The notes beneath the pieces are model-generated. The model saw nothing but the letters and a program-made list of their open reading frames with translations, made no database searches and was not told the DNA's origin. A DNA stretch of 52,718 nucleotides, from positions 1-52,718 of the forward strand of contig JAGFNJ010000038.1 in the NCBI GenBank assembly GCA_017592775.1. Direction: 5' to 3'. The number at the start of each line of letters is the position of its first letter. Position 1 is the stretch's first letter. Source of the DNA: Candidatus Accumulibacter conexus. Lineage in GTDB: Bacteria; Pseudomonadota; Gammaproteobacteria; Burkholderiales; Rhodocyclaceae. Positions 27,069-35,263 of the stretch are shown in pieces. A program made the position numbers and the translations under genes.

Positions 27069-27419
27069 CGGCTTGCTCCGCTTCTCCCGAGTCCTGCGAA
27101 ATCGTCAATGGCTCCCGACCAGCAAAGTGCTGCCTGCCGCTGGCCGTGCTCGCCGCCGTGCCCTGCGTCCGCCTGGAGTTCGTCGATCCCCCGGTTAATG
27201 GCGACTGTCGCCGTGGGTCGCAGTCGGGGTACGCCTGCCTCCACCGCCAGTCCCCACCAGTGTGTCCTTGCGCACGGCTGGAAGTTCAAGCGGTGCGAGG
27301 AATCCGGCTGGGCGGCTCGCCCTGGCACTACGGATTGCCCACCGTTGCGTCGGCGCCATGGTCAGCACCATGCCTCACTTCCTGTCCGGCCCGAGAAATC
27401 GTCTGATGCAGAAGATGGC
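27069..27419. other. Intergenic region without recognisable feature
   Basis: A 351-bp gap between the cytochrome c gene and sdaA, both on the minus strand. Only short frames without motifs or ribosome sites are present. It must contain the sdaA promoter, but none is readable with confidence. Confidence 0.45.
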
Positions 27420-28427
27420 TCACGGCGCCAATGATGCGAGATAGGCCGCCAGCGCGACCATGTCCTCGGCGGTCAACTTCGCGACCGTGGGCCGCATCAG
27501 AGCGCTCAGGCTACCCGCCCGCGTGCCGGCCTTGAAGTCATGGAGTTGCCGCACCACGTAGCTCGGCGATCGGCCGGCAATCGAGGGTATTGGTCCGACG
27601 CCTTTGAGCTCGGGACCGTGACAGGTGGCACACGCGACGGTTTTGCCGTTACCACCGGTCCTCGCCAGCGCCTCGCCTCGTGCAATGCTTCCAGCCGGGG
27701 CGTACGCGATGAATGGCGAACGTGCATCACGAAGTTCGAATCGCTCCGCATCTACCGGTACCTCGACGATGCGCTGACCGATCAGCTCTTTCTCGCCAGA
27801 GGTCAACGCGACATAGTGGTTTCGATTCAGACGGGGCATCGGCACAACATCAGTTTCGATGACCGTGATGAGGGCTTTGGGCTTCAACCGGGAAAAATAG
27901 TCGGCTGCCACTTGCATCTCTTCTTCCGTGAGCGCTTTCGCGTTTGCCAGCATCAGCAGAACCGGACCCCTGGCTGGACCGGACGCCTTCCTGGCGCCGC
28001 TCTTGAAGTCCGCAAGCTGCTGCAGGATATAGGCGGCCGGCAGTCCAGCGAGGCTCGCGTTTTCAGGCCCACCGGTCCCCTCTGTACGGTGACACGACCC
28101 GCAAGCACGGACAGCGGGCTTTCGACCGCGAGCCACGATTTCCGGCATTGGAGGGTGATCATCCGGATGCCAGTCGGGCGCGAAATACAGATCCCGCGCC
28201 TGCGCCATCGAGAAAGTTGCCGAGCTGCCTGGCACCCGCCGCGGCTCATCATCTCCGGGAGGCAGCTCGACATTCGGATCCCAAGGATAGGCCCATGCGG
28301 GAAACGCCGTGTCCGCGGCGGTGGGGGTGCCCGAGACGCCACCGCGCCCTTCTGCGGAGGTCGGAAGGTTGGTCAGGGCGAGCGTGAAGAACAGTGCAGA
28401 TACAGAGATTGCCTTGCCAATCCTCAT
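27420..28427 (-). CDS. Diheme c-type cytochrome (periplasmic)
   Basis: A 335-aa exported protein starting at MRIGKAISVSALFFTLALTN with a Sec signal peptide cleaved near SAEG. Two heme-binding sites are visible: RACGSCHRTEGTGGPE (about residue 110) and VACATCHGPELKGVGP (about residue 255). Each is followed by a distal Met-containing helix (for example SALMRPTVAKLTAEDMVALAAYL). The layout is that of tandem class I cytochrome c domains used as electron carriers or dehydrogenase subunits. No partner oxidoreductase lies next to it. It borders the integron cassette array on its 5' side. Confidence 0.93.
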   Translation of the reverse strand: MRIGKAISVSALFFTLALTNLPTSAEGRGGVSGTPTAADTAFPAWAYPWDPNVELPPGDDEPRRVPGSSATFSMAQARDLYFAPDWHPDDHPPMPEIVARGRKPAVRACGSCHRTEGTGGPENASLAGLPAAYILQQLADFKSGARKASGPARGPVLLMLANAKALTEEEMQVAADYFSRLKPKALITVIETDVVPMPRLNRNHYVALTSGEKELIGQRIVEVPVDAERFELRDARSPFIAYAPAGSIARGEALARTGGNGKTVACATCHGPELKGVGPIPSIAGRSPSYVVRQLHDFKAGTRAGSLSALMRPTVAKLTAEDMVALAAYLASLAP

Positions 28428-28524
28428 CTGGGCACCCCTTGCGCAGGTTGTTTCGTCGAATCGCATTCTTGCACGCGACACAGTCTCAATGCGTCAAGGC
28501 ACTCAGGTCACCACACCCGATGAC

Positions 28525-28584
28525 GCGCAACGTTGGACATGAGGGGCCGCCGATAGGCGGTCCCTCTCGATGGAAGGGTTGGGC
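28525..28584 (-). repeat. attC recombination site of the DUF4145 cassette (60 bp)
   Basis: Read on the minus strand, the site opens with the R'' core GCCCAAC and ends with the R' core GTTGCGC (consensus RYYYAAC ... GTTRRRY, one mismatch). Between them is an imperfect palindrome centred on GGGACCGCCTATCGGCGGCCC. It follows the stop codon of the cassette gene by 9 bp. It is the last attC of the array; no further site is seen towards the cytochrome gene. Confidence 0.85.
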
Positions 28585-28593
28585 GTCTGCACG

Positions 28594-29184
28594 TTATGAT
28601 TTACGTCCGCGTTCGACTCGAGCGGGAAGTACGAATAAGAACTGTGCAAGCGCATTCGCAAACTCGATCGCCTTTGTTGCGTCCGCTGCACTCGGCAATG
28701 CAGCTCCTTCATCCGCGTGTCGCTGGTCGTTTGCATCCAGTCTTATTTCGTGAGCCCATGCGGCCATTTCCGCGGTAATTAAATGATCTTTGGCAGCCGC
28801 TTCAATTCTGGAATTTAGAGTGCCATCCTTTAGGCCCTTGGCTTTAAGCATGGCATCAACTGAACTGGCTGTAAGCATTACTGCTCCCGCAGGAGCATGA
28901 AGGCTGGCTACGGCCTGTGATAAAAATTCGCGAGCTCTCTCGGGAAGTTCTTCTGCAATCTCAATTGGCGTCGGCCATATCCTAACGATGGCATTGGCAT
29001 GACTTCCTGGCGAAACAGCCATGATCATTCCACCGCACGTATTACACCGATAAACGGACCATGCAGTCGCATTCTGATCTGCATGATTTTTCGATGCGGC
29101 TGGTCCCCAATGGCGATGCATATGCGGCTTCGCCACATTGCAGTGCGGGCAACGCTCTAGCGGAAGCTGATTACCTTGGAGCAT
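28594..29184 (-). CDS. DUF4145 domain protein (gene cassette)
   Basis: A 196-aa protein. An N-terminal zinc ribbon (CPHCNVAKPHMH ... YRCNTCGG) is followed by the helical DUF4145 segment: LPERAREFLSQAVASLHAPAGAVMLTASSVDAMLK, HLITAEMAAWAHEIRLDANDQRH, and AIEFANALAQFLF. DUF4145 is common in type I restriction loci and defence islands, but its activity is not established. It is bracketed by attC sites at 28525-28584 and 29216-29275, so it is the last mobile cassette in the array. Confidence 0.85.
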   Translation of the reverse strand: MLQGNQLPLERCPHCNVAKPHMHRHWGPAASKNHADQNATAWSVYRCNTCGGMIMAVSPGSHANAIVRIWPTPIEIAEELPERAREFLSQAVASLHAPAGAVMLTASSVDAMLKAKGLKDGTLNSRIEAAAKDHLITAEMAAWAHEIRLDANDQRHADEGAALPSAADATKAIEFANALAQFLFVLPARVERGRKS

Positions 29185-29215
29185 AAAATCCTCGAAAAAG
29201 TAGATTGATTAAGAC

Positions 29216-29275
29216 GCCCAACGCCTGAGTTAAGCCGCGCCGCGAAGCGGCGTCGGCTTGAATGAATTGTTAGGC
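29216..29275 (-). repeat. attC recombination site of the VOC cassette (60 bp)
   Basis: On the minus strand the cores are GCCTAAC and GTTGGGC, both perfect to the RYYYAAC/GTTRRRY consensus. The centre forms a near-perfect cruciform around GCCGACGCCGCTTCGCGGCG. Size, core sequences and hairpin closely resemble the classical 59-base elements of aadA-type resistance cassettes in mobile integrons. This is the clearest attC in the window. It begins 9 bp after the VOC stop codon. Confidence 0.95.
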
Positions 29276-29284
29276 CAGAGACTT

Positions 29285-29749
29285 CTAGGTACGAACCGCC
29301 GCTTCGATTTCGGCGATGTCGATCTTCTTTTGCTTCATCATCGCCGCGATCGCCTTGGCAGACACCTTCTTGTCGGCCCTTAATGTCAATTCTGTCAGCC
29401 GCCTCGGGAAAACCTGCCACGACACCCCGTAGCGATCCTTGAGCCAGCCGCAGTGGCTCTCCTCCCCGCCATTTGTGGTTAGCGCTGCCCAAAGCCTATC
29501 GGTCTCTGCCTGATCGTCCGTCTCGACCGAAATCGACACTGCCTCGGTTAGGGTGAACATCGGTCCTGCATCGAGTATCTGATACGGCACCCCGCCCAGC
29601 GTGAAGTCGATTAGCCAGGAAGCGCCATCTCCGGAGATATCGAAGGTCGCTTCGATCCGGCTTCCCGGAATCAGAGCGCAATAAAACTCTGCGGCCTCAC
29701 GACCGCGACCGTCACGGAACCAGAGGCATGTACGTATGGAACTGGTCAT
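29285..29749 (-). CDS. VOC superfamily (PhnB/3-dmu-9_3-mt type) protein (gene cassette)
   Basis: A 154-aa protein of the vicinal-oxygen-chelate fold: TCLWFRDGRGREAAEFYCAL, GASWLIDFTLGGVPYQILDAG, AVSISVETDDQAETDRLWAAL, and the family signature CGWLKDRYGVSWQVFP. Function among such proteins varies (resistance, dioxygenase, epimerase) and this subgroup has no assigned activity. The C-terminal AKAIAAMMKQKKIDIAEIEAA helix is typical of the subgroup. It is carried as an integron cassette with its own attC immediately 3'. Confidence 0.9.
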   Translation of the reverse strand: MTSSIRTCLWFRDGRGREAAEFYCALIPGSRIEATFDISGDGASWLIDFTLGGVPYQILDAGPMFTLTEAVSISVETDDQAETDRLWAALTTNGGEESHCGWLKDRYGVSWQVFPRRLTELTLRADKKVSAKAIAAMMKQKKIDIAEIEAAVRT

Positions 29750-29794
29750 CTTGTCGCTCCTCGTGTGAGCAGGTTAATGCAGCAGTTTTGCGCG

Positions 29795-29872
29795 GCCTAA
29801 CGTTTGAGTTCACCCGCAGCTGGAAGCGGGCGAAGCCCGCTGGAGGCTGTCGGGTGCAACGAAGGGTTAGCG
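29795..29872 (-). repeat. attC recombination site (78 bp), probably of the serine-protease cassette
   Basis: Minus-strand cores are CGCTAAC (R'') and GTTAGGC (R'). Internal arms pair through GCGGGCTTCGCCCGC. It lies upstream of the VOC cassette and is separated from the protease gene (stop at 31517) by the IS110 element. The simplest reading is that this is the protease cassette's attC, displaced by insertion of IS110 between gene and attC. Confidence 0.85.
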
Positions 29873-31516
29873 AAGTAATCGGGCCGCGGCCGCAAATCGT
29901 CCCGAAGAAACACGAGGTGAGCGGTGTGTGGCCAGGTGGAATGCGGCGCTACGGAAGACCGATGCAGCAATGGTGTGAATTGCCCGCGGGTTGGCGTGGT
30001 CCTGGGTGACGTCATCGACATTGGTGAATGGGTCCTGCGGTTCGCAGCCACCGGATCGATATCCCGATTGAGAGAGTGAGCAAGACGACGCACCCGAGGT
30101 AGCGCCACATTCCGCAACGAATGATGGAGCAAGCCATGGCGCAACGCAATCGCAGCATGAGTGCCAAGCTCGGCAAAGGCCGCGCCGCACTGACCCTCAC
30201 CCACCCCAATGCGGCCGGTGTCGACATCGGCAGCGCCTCGCATTGCGTCGCTGTGCCGCCCGACCGGGATGATGAGCCGGTGCGCGAATTCAAGAGCTTC
30301 ACCGCGGACCTCGAACGCCTGGCCGACTGGCTCAAGGACTGTGGCGTGGACACCGTGGCCATCGAATCGACCGGTATCTACTGGATCCCGCTGTTCGAGC
30401 TTCTGGACGCCCGCGGTTTCACGGTGTTGCTGGTCAATGCCCGGCATGTGAAGAATGTCTCCGGGCGCAAGTCCGACGTGCTGGATTGCCAATGGCTGCA
30501 ACAGCTGATGACCTATGGTTTGCTGCGGGGTGCCTTCCGCCCTGCCGACGGCGTCTGCGCGCTGCGTTCGCTGTCGCGCCAGCGTGAGATGCTGCTGCGA
30601 AGCCAGGGCCGCCATGTTCAGCACATGCAGAAGGCGCTGACACAGATGAACATCCAGCTCGCCAACGTGATCTCGGATGTCGTTGGCGAAACGGGTCAGA
30701 AGATCCTGCGCGCCATCGTTGGCGGCGAGCGCGACGGCCAAGTGCTGGCGGCGATGAAGAATGCGCGCATCCGGGCCAGCCGGGAGGAGATCGCCAAGAG
30801 CCTGCAAGGCAACTGGCGCGCCGAACACCTGTTCGCGCTCAAGCAGGCGCTGGCCCTGTTCGACTTCATCGGCACCCAGCTGACCGAGTGCGATGCCGAG
30901 ATCGAAGCCCAGATGAAGCGGCTGCAGGTTCACGACGCCGAGCCGGACAAGGCCAAGCGTCGCGGCTGCGCCCGCAACGCGCCGAAGTTCAATCTGCGCG
31001 AGTTGATGTTCAAGATGTGCGGCGTCGATCTCACCCGCATCGATGGCATCGACATCACAACGGCGCTGACGGTGATCTCCGAAGTCGGGCCGGACATGTC
31101 ACGCTTTCCGACGGTCAAGCATTTCGCCGCTTGGCTGGGCTTGTGCCCAGGGACCAGGATCACCGGCAGCAAAGTGATCAGCGGCAAGACCAGGCGGGTC
31201 GCCAATCGAGCCGCCCAGGCCTTGCGTCTCGCCGCTGCCGCCCTGCGCACCAGCCAGTCGGCTCTGGGCGCCTACTTCCGCCGCATGTGCGCGCGCATGG
31301 ACAAGCCCAAGGCCGTCACCGCCGCCGCCCATAAGCTCGCTCGCCTGATCTACACCCTGCTGACCAAGGGCGAGGAATACACCGACCAAGGCCAGGACTA
31401 CTTCGAGGAACGCTACCGCGAACGAGTCGTCCGACAACTCTCCCAGCGCGCCGAAAAACTCGGCCTGAAACTCATCACCATTCCACAAACCGCGTGAACG
31501 AACCATTACCAATCAA
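29873..31516 (+). mobile_element. IS110-family element inserted in the cassette array (approximate limits)
   Basis: The element is placed between an intact attC core (ending 29872) and the protease stop codon (31517). It contains a complete transposase gene on the plus strand and about 250 bp of noncoding DNA 5' of it (29873-30120). IS110 elements have no typical terminal inverted repeats, so I cannot fix the ends. In IS110-group elements the 5' noncoding end encodes a bridge RNA that guides target choice; the 29873-30120 segment is where it would be. Some of that segment could instead be cassette DNA. Short minus-strand frames in it have no supportable product. Confidence 0.7.
30136..31497 (+). 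CDS. IS110-family transposase
   Basis: A recombinase of about 453 aa. I choose the ATG at 30136 because GGAG lies 6 nt upstream; an ATG at 30121 is also in frame. The N-terminal RuvC-like DEDD domain has AGVDIGSASHCVAV (Asp), DTVAIESTGIYWI (Glu) and GRKSDVLDCQWLQ (Asp pair). The C-terminal Tnp20 domain has SEVGPDMSRFPTVKHFAAWL and the ISGKTRRVANRAAQALRLAA segment with the nearby Ser nucleophile. The gene appears intact. It is oriented opposite to the cassette genes. Confidence 0.95.
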   Translation: MAQRNRSMSAKLGKGRAALTLTHPNAAGVDIGSASHCVAVPPDRDDEPVREFKSFTADLERLADWLKDCGVDTVAIESTGIYWIPLFELLDARGFTVLLVNARHVKNVSGRKSDVLDCQWLQQLMTYGLLRGAFRPADGVCALRSLSRQREMLLRSQGRHVQHMQKALTQMNIQLANVISDVVGETGQKILRAIVGGERDGQVLAAMKNARIRASREEIAKSLQGNWRAEHLFALKQALALFDFIGTQLTECDAEIEAQMKRLQVHDAEPDKAKRRGCARNAPKFNLRELMFKMCGVDLTRIDGIDITTALTVISEVGPDMSRFPTVKHFAAWLGLCPGTRITGSKVISGKTRRVANRAAQALRLAAAALRTSQSALGAYFRRMCARMDKPKAVTAAAHKLARLIYTLLTKGEEYTDQGQDYFEERYRERVVRQLSQRAEKLGLKLITIPQTA

Positions 31517-32542
31517 TCACTTGGGGTGTGTTTCTTGAGAGCCCTCAGCGGGCGCATTGCCAGTAGGCTCAACGGCTGGTGGCTGCGGCTGAGGTACGGC
31601 AGCAAATTGAGGTAACCCCATGGGCGGCAACCCTGAAGGCGCGGCCATCATGACTTGTTGTGCCTGGAGTATGAATGCCATCCCATTCTGGTTCTCGATG
31701 ATCTTGAATGCTGGCGTGCTTGAGAGAGTGTGGAAATAGATGTGATGGACCGACAGAACTTTGTCCTGCAATTTCTGATCAGACTCAAGGTCGAAAACTG
31801 TCAGGCCGATCTCTTTACACTTGGCGGCGGACAAGTGACGGTTGTGCGCCAGATTGACGGAGTGATCACCAAGTTCCCTAAGTATCGAAGCGGCAACGTC
31901 GTCTCGATTTGTTGCGGATGACAGCATGTTCCTCTTTAGCCAAGCATCAACCAGCGAGGTAGACCACTCCACAGCCTTCTTGCACTCGCCGATGAAGGCA
32001 GGCGGATATTTCGCGATGACCGCTTGCCACACAGGAACCGTACGTGGATCGTTGACGATCTCGTTGTAGGCACGGTCAAACTCCTCAATGACTCCGTGGG
32101 CGGGAATATTTCCGAATTGGGGGTCGATCGGGCCAAGGGAAGACTGCTTTCCCATCCAGATTTCTTTACAGGAACAAGCAATCATGGTTCCGGCGGACAT
32201 TGCCATCTGCGGAACAAAACAGCGGATGTCTCCTTGGAATTTGCTCCAGAGATAGTCAACGATGGATTCGGTTGCGGCCGTGTCGCCACCAGGAGTGTGC
32301 AGGATGAGATCAAGCCCTTTAGACACTTCTAGTCCGTTGATCGTGGTCATTAGGCCATTCTTGTCGTTATCGTTAACTGCGGCCATCATGCCCAGATCCG
32401 GCTTCTGTAGCCAGCCGCTGTAGTAGCAGATTACGTTCCTCTTGGTGTACCGAGCAAGATCAGCAATGTATTTGCGGCGGAGGATATCGAATGGGCTGCC
32501 GAGTTGCCCAATTTCCTTGACGAGTTCCGACCAGTTAGGCAC
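31517..32542 (-). CDS. ClpP-like serine protease (SDH_sah family), integron cassette gene
   Basis: A 341-aa protein. I start at the GTG at 32542 because AAGGAGG lies 6 nt upstream, rather than at the longer ATG at 32578. It resembles serine dehydrogenase proteinases (ClpP/crotonase fold): GLDLILHTPGGDTAATESIV (oxyanion Gly-Gly), VPQMAMSAGTMIACSCKEI with the nucleophile Ser in MSAG, and SSLGPIDPQFG. The C-terminus (about 300-341) is Pro/Gln-rich and disordered. A catalytic His is likely further along, but I cannot assign it. It overlaps a 60-aa gene by 8 bp, so the pair forms a two-gene cassette. The substrate is unknown. Confidence 0.85.
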   Translation of the reverse strand: MPNWSELVKEIGQLGSPFDILRRKYIADLARYTKRNVICYYSGWLQKPDLGMMAAVNDNDKNGLMTTINGLEVSKGLDLILHTPGGDTAATESIVDYLWSKFQGDIRCFVPQMAMSAGTMIACSCKEIWMGKQSSLGPIDPQFGNIPAHGVIEEFDRAYNEIVNDPRTVPVWQAVIAKYPPAFIGECKKAVEWSTSLVDAWLKRNMLSSATNRDDVAASILRELGDHSVNLAHNRHLSAAKCKEIGLTVFDLESDQKLQDKVLSVHHIYFHTLSSTPAFKIIENQNGMAFILQAQQVMMAAPSGLPPMGLPQFAAVPQPQPPAVEPTGNAPAEGSQETHPK

Positions 32543-32717
32543 TGCGTTCCTCCTTATCGATGACCATGCGGTTGCCATCTTGAACGACCACTGTCTCGAC
32601 CACTACGCGGCGCTGCTGCACCGTTGATAGTGAAGCAAGCTTGGTCAGTTGAACGAGCTTGGTGCGAGTGTCTTCTGTCAAACCAAACAGCGAGTACTTC
32701 TGTTCAATATCGGTCAT
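32535..32717 (-). CDS. 60-aa protein coupled to the ClpP-like protease
   Basis: A small protein starting at MTDIEQKYSLFGLTEDTRTK, with GGAGG 9 nt upstream. It is mostly helical and ends with a hairpin-like VVVETVVVQDGNRMVIDKEE. I do not recognise a family. Its stop codon lies inside the protease gene (8-bp overlap), so translation is coupled. It could be an adaptor, inhibitor or substrate of the protease. It is the first gene of the cassette, just downstream of the attC at 32739. Confidence 0.7.
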   Translation of the reverse strand: MTDIEQKYSLFGLTEDTRTKLVQLTKLASLSTVQQRRVVVETVVVQDGNRMVIDKEERSA

Positions 32718-32738
32718 GAGGCTGAACCTCCATGTGAG

Positions 32739-32819
32739 GGCTAACGTTTAGCTTGAGGGGCAGGGCGAAAGCTGGCGAAGCCGGCTTTTGCCCTGTCCCA
32801 CTCGAAGCGCGAGTTAGAA
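32739..32819 (-). repeat. attC recombination site of the STAND NTPase cassette (81 bp)
   Basis: Minus-strand cores are TTCTAAC (R'') and GTTAGCC (R'). Long complementary arms run through GGGACAGGGC and its partner GCCCTGCCCC. The NTPase stop codon (TAA, complement of 32814-32816) lies inside the R'' core, the usual economy of integron cassettes. Confidence 0.9.
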
Positions 32820-34880
32820 CTGAGGTGGATTCGGGTTTGTTCGAAGATATTGTTCAACTGACAGAATCACAGTGGGAGAAACGGTGCCACTTCTGATTTT
32901 TTGCCATGACACCTCATGCTTGTCCAATACATCACTATCTATGAAGTACAAGTTGCCCCTTTCATAGAGAGCGCCAATCGAGTTTAGATATCCAAGGGCG
33001 TGGCGGGCTGTTGGGCTTTGACCAACCACATGCTTGACTATAAGGTCTCGATACCGACCGTATTCTTCACGTCGGTCTTTCCTGAACCAGCCAAGGATTC
33101 GCGCAACCACGTGTAGGGTTGTATTTGCGTCTACTACGGACTTTGCTACAGCCGACTCGGATGAGTAGTGAGTCCAGGGAAAACTTGTCGAGTGCGGCCA
33201 ACTCACGGTCAGTAAATCATCTGATGTGGTCTCGATTCGTAAAATGGCAGGCCAAGTCGCAGACTCCGCCTCAAGGTGTGAAGCATTTTTCTTTGTGGAT
33301 CGAACGCGAATATGATTGCTTTCTAGCCGAATCTCCTTGGCAATTACCTCACTTTCTGTGACTTCAAATTCCTGGTCGCGGTTACCAAGACGAAGTGTCC
33401 CATCGAATACAATATGTGCGTTGTTGAGGTGTCGATTAAAAATGATTGTCTCAGTGCGGGGGGCTCTAAATACTAGATGTTCCCCTAGAGGGTCTGATTC
33501 ATCACTAGAAATTTCCACTGAAATTCTGCTTGCGTCATCTGCGCTGACATACAGGTAGAGGCTACTTTGACTCGTGACTGCCCCTGCGTTGGCAGATTCA
33601 TAGAGGATTTCAATGTCGTCCGAATTAGCCTCACCCACGCCTCTTGTGGCATACACGCCTGCGAAAATCGGGGTAAATAGGGGCCGATTCGTGTCAATCC
33701 AGATTTCGCAAGCAAGGCGCGCATCTGATGAAAGAAGACCATTAGCGAGGATGTAGTCTCTGAAGGCCGGACCAGCAAACTCATTACCGTTTAGGAAAGG
33801 ATGCTGAGGTAGAAATCCTCGGATCATATCTGACAGCGTGCGCGCGACATCTGCCTGGATGGTGGCAGGAATCGCATAGGCGGCACTGGTATCTCCCACC
33901 ATGAGGCTAAGTATCCTGTTTTGCTGATCATCTCCTGTGTAGATAGCGTTTCTTACAGAATCCACTGTGTCAGGTGCGAAGCGCTGTTTGGCTGCCTCAA
34001 TAAGTTTCGACTGCTCGCGATTAAGTATGATTGATAAGATATTAGAAACGATTGACGAGTATCTTGAGCCGGTCTGCTGAAATGATAGCGTGTAAGGATT
34101 GTCAGAGTCGGAAATTAACCGTGCAATGGTTTGTAATACCGGCGCGTACCCAAAAAATCTTTCCTGTTCATTGGACCGCCAGTCATCCAGACTGGCAATT
34201 GGTTGCTCATCGAATATGGACATCGAGATGGCTTCGATGGCTTTGCGTTCAATTATTTTCTGATTTTTGGTGAGGAATTCTGCGCCTTTATGGTGCTTGA
34301 CCTGGGCCAGGATAAACTTAGTGGCAGCTGATTTGCTAAAGAAACCAATCTTAGCAGTTGAAAACATTCTGTTCTCAGAGAGGAGTTCGCTAAGTGCCAC
34401 CTCTAGTAGTTCAGCTGTATCTCGACGTGCCAGAAAAACCACAGAAGCTGGAATTGCTTCGCTTGTGTAGGTGATAACATCCTTTATAAAGCTTTGCACA
34501 CCGCTCCAGCCGCTATGTAGTTCCGCCTCATCTAGAGCATCGAATACAAGGGTGGTATGCCCTTTTCTTATCGAATCAAGAAAGTCGGTAAGCTGCTGCG
34601 GGCCTACCGCCTCAATAATGCTGCCGATAAACGTATTACTACCGAGGCGCAGCTTGGCTAAATCCCACAGCATTGCATTTTTAGTGTTCGAAAGATACTT
34701 CCCGAACGCGCTTTTACCAACCGCTCCCGGCGCAGAGATTATCAAGTATGGGCTTGATCGAAGCTCGTTTTTGTTTTCAATTAAATATTGCGGGTCTATA
34801 TATTCTTGTGACGATCGTTGCTCTATGAATGCAACTGTATTGAATTGCCAATTACGGCCACTTGGTATGATCTCTAGCAT
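32814..34880 (-). CDS. STAND-like P-loop NTPase, 688 aa, carried as an integron cassette
   Basis: A P-loop NTPase with Walker A SAPGAVGKS (about 49-57), Walker B TLVFDALDEAE (about 109-119), and a VVFLARRDTAELLE sensor-like segment (about 147). After the NTPase module (about 1-390) comes a beta-rich middle region (about 430-590) and a winged-helix-like C-terminus (about 600-688). No known sensor repeats are recognisable. The domain order resembles STAND/NACHT-like ATPases that act as antiviral sensors, but the sequence belongs to no family I can name. It is more AT-rich than the flanking chromosome and bracketed by attC sites, indicating recent transfer. At about 2.1 kb it is unusually large for a cassette. 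Confidence 0.8.
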   Translation of the reverse strand: MLEIIPSGRNWQFNTVAFIEQRSSQEYIDPQYLIENKNELRSSPYLIISAPGAVGKSAFGKYLSNTKNAMLWDLAKLRLGSNTFIGSIIEAVGPQQLTDFLDSIRKGHTTLVFDALDEAELHSGWSGVQSFIKDVITYTSEAIPASVVFLARRDTAELLEVALSELLSENRMFSTAKIGFFSKSAATKFILAQVKHHKGAEFLTKNQKIIERKAIEAISMSIFDEQPIASLDDWRSNEQERFFGYAPVLQTIARLISDSDNPYTLSFQQTGSRYSSIVSNILSIILNREQSKLIEAAKQRFAPDTVDSVRNAIYTGDDQQNRILSLMVGDTSAAYAIPATIQADVARTLSDMIRGFLPQHPFLNGNEFAGPAFRDYILANGLLSSDARLACEIWIDTNRPLFTPIFAGVYATRGVGEANSDDIEILYESANAGAVTSQSSLYLYVSADDASRISVEISSDESDPLGEHLVFRAPRTETIIFNRHLNNAHIVFDGTLRLGNRDQEFEVTESEVIAKEIRLESNHIRVRSTKKNASHLEAESATWPAILRIETTSDDLLTVSWPHSTSFPWTHYSSESAVAKSVVDANTTLHVVARILGWFRKDRREEYGRYRDLIVKHVVGQSPTARHALGYLNSIGALYERGNLYFIDSDVLDKHEVSWQKIRSGTVSPTVILSVEQYLRTNPNPPQF

Positions 34881-34916
34881 GTTTCTGGCCTCGGAGTGGG
34901 GAGTGGGTTAGTTCAG

Positions 34917-35000
34917 TTCTAACGAATAGCGTTTATCTGCCGCGCCGAAAGCGTCCGGCCTTGCCGCTGGCGCATCCGCGGCAGATAAACGTCGTTGGAC
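34917..35000 (-). repeat. attC recombination site (84 bp) of a cassette interrupted by the IS91-type element
   Basis: Minus-strand cores are GTCCAAC (R'', perfect) and GTTAGAA (R', last base off). Arms pair through GTTTATCTGCCGCG and CGCGGCAGATAAAC, a 14-bp perfect match. The cassette gene that should lie 5' of it (35001 onwards) is not recognisable; the IS91-type element occupies that position. Confidence 0.9.
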
Positions 35001-35263
35001 TGAAGCGCCTCGACGGCGGTACTCATGGGGATTGTAAGCGTCCGGTGCCGCCGGTCAAGTCACGGGCAAGACCCAGACGGCTGGGCCCGAGGCAGACGGC
35101 GGGCGTACCGCGCTCGCCGGCAGGTAACTGCAACGAACCAGACACTCCCACCGACGGCGAGCAGCGCGGAAATGGAGCCCTCGACGAGCCGGTGACGCGC
35201 CACCCCCTGGCAGCCGGCACCGCCATCGCCCACAGCAAGTCCCTTGCCACGCCTTGGTGCTTC

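Noticed and set aside
29867-30190. A minus-strand frame ending inside the attC core, possible cassette gene
   Set aside because: It overlaps the transposase start, lacks a ribosome site and has no recognisable domain; the segment is better explained as the IS110 5' end.
29797-30933. A minus-strand frame opposite the IS110 transposase that reaches the attC site
   Set aside because: Antisense of the transposase; it ends in attC only by chance and has no family resemblance.
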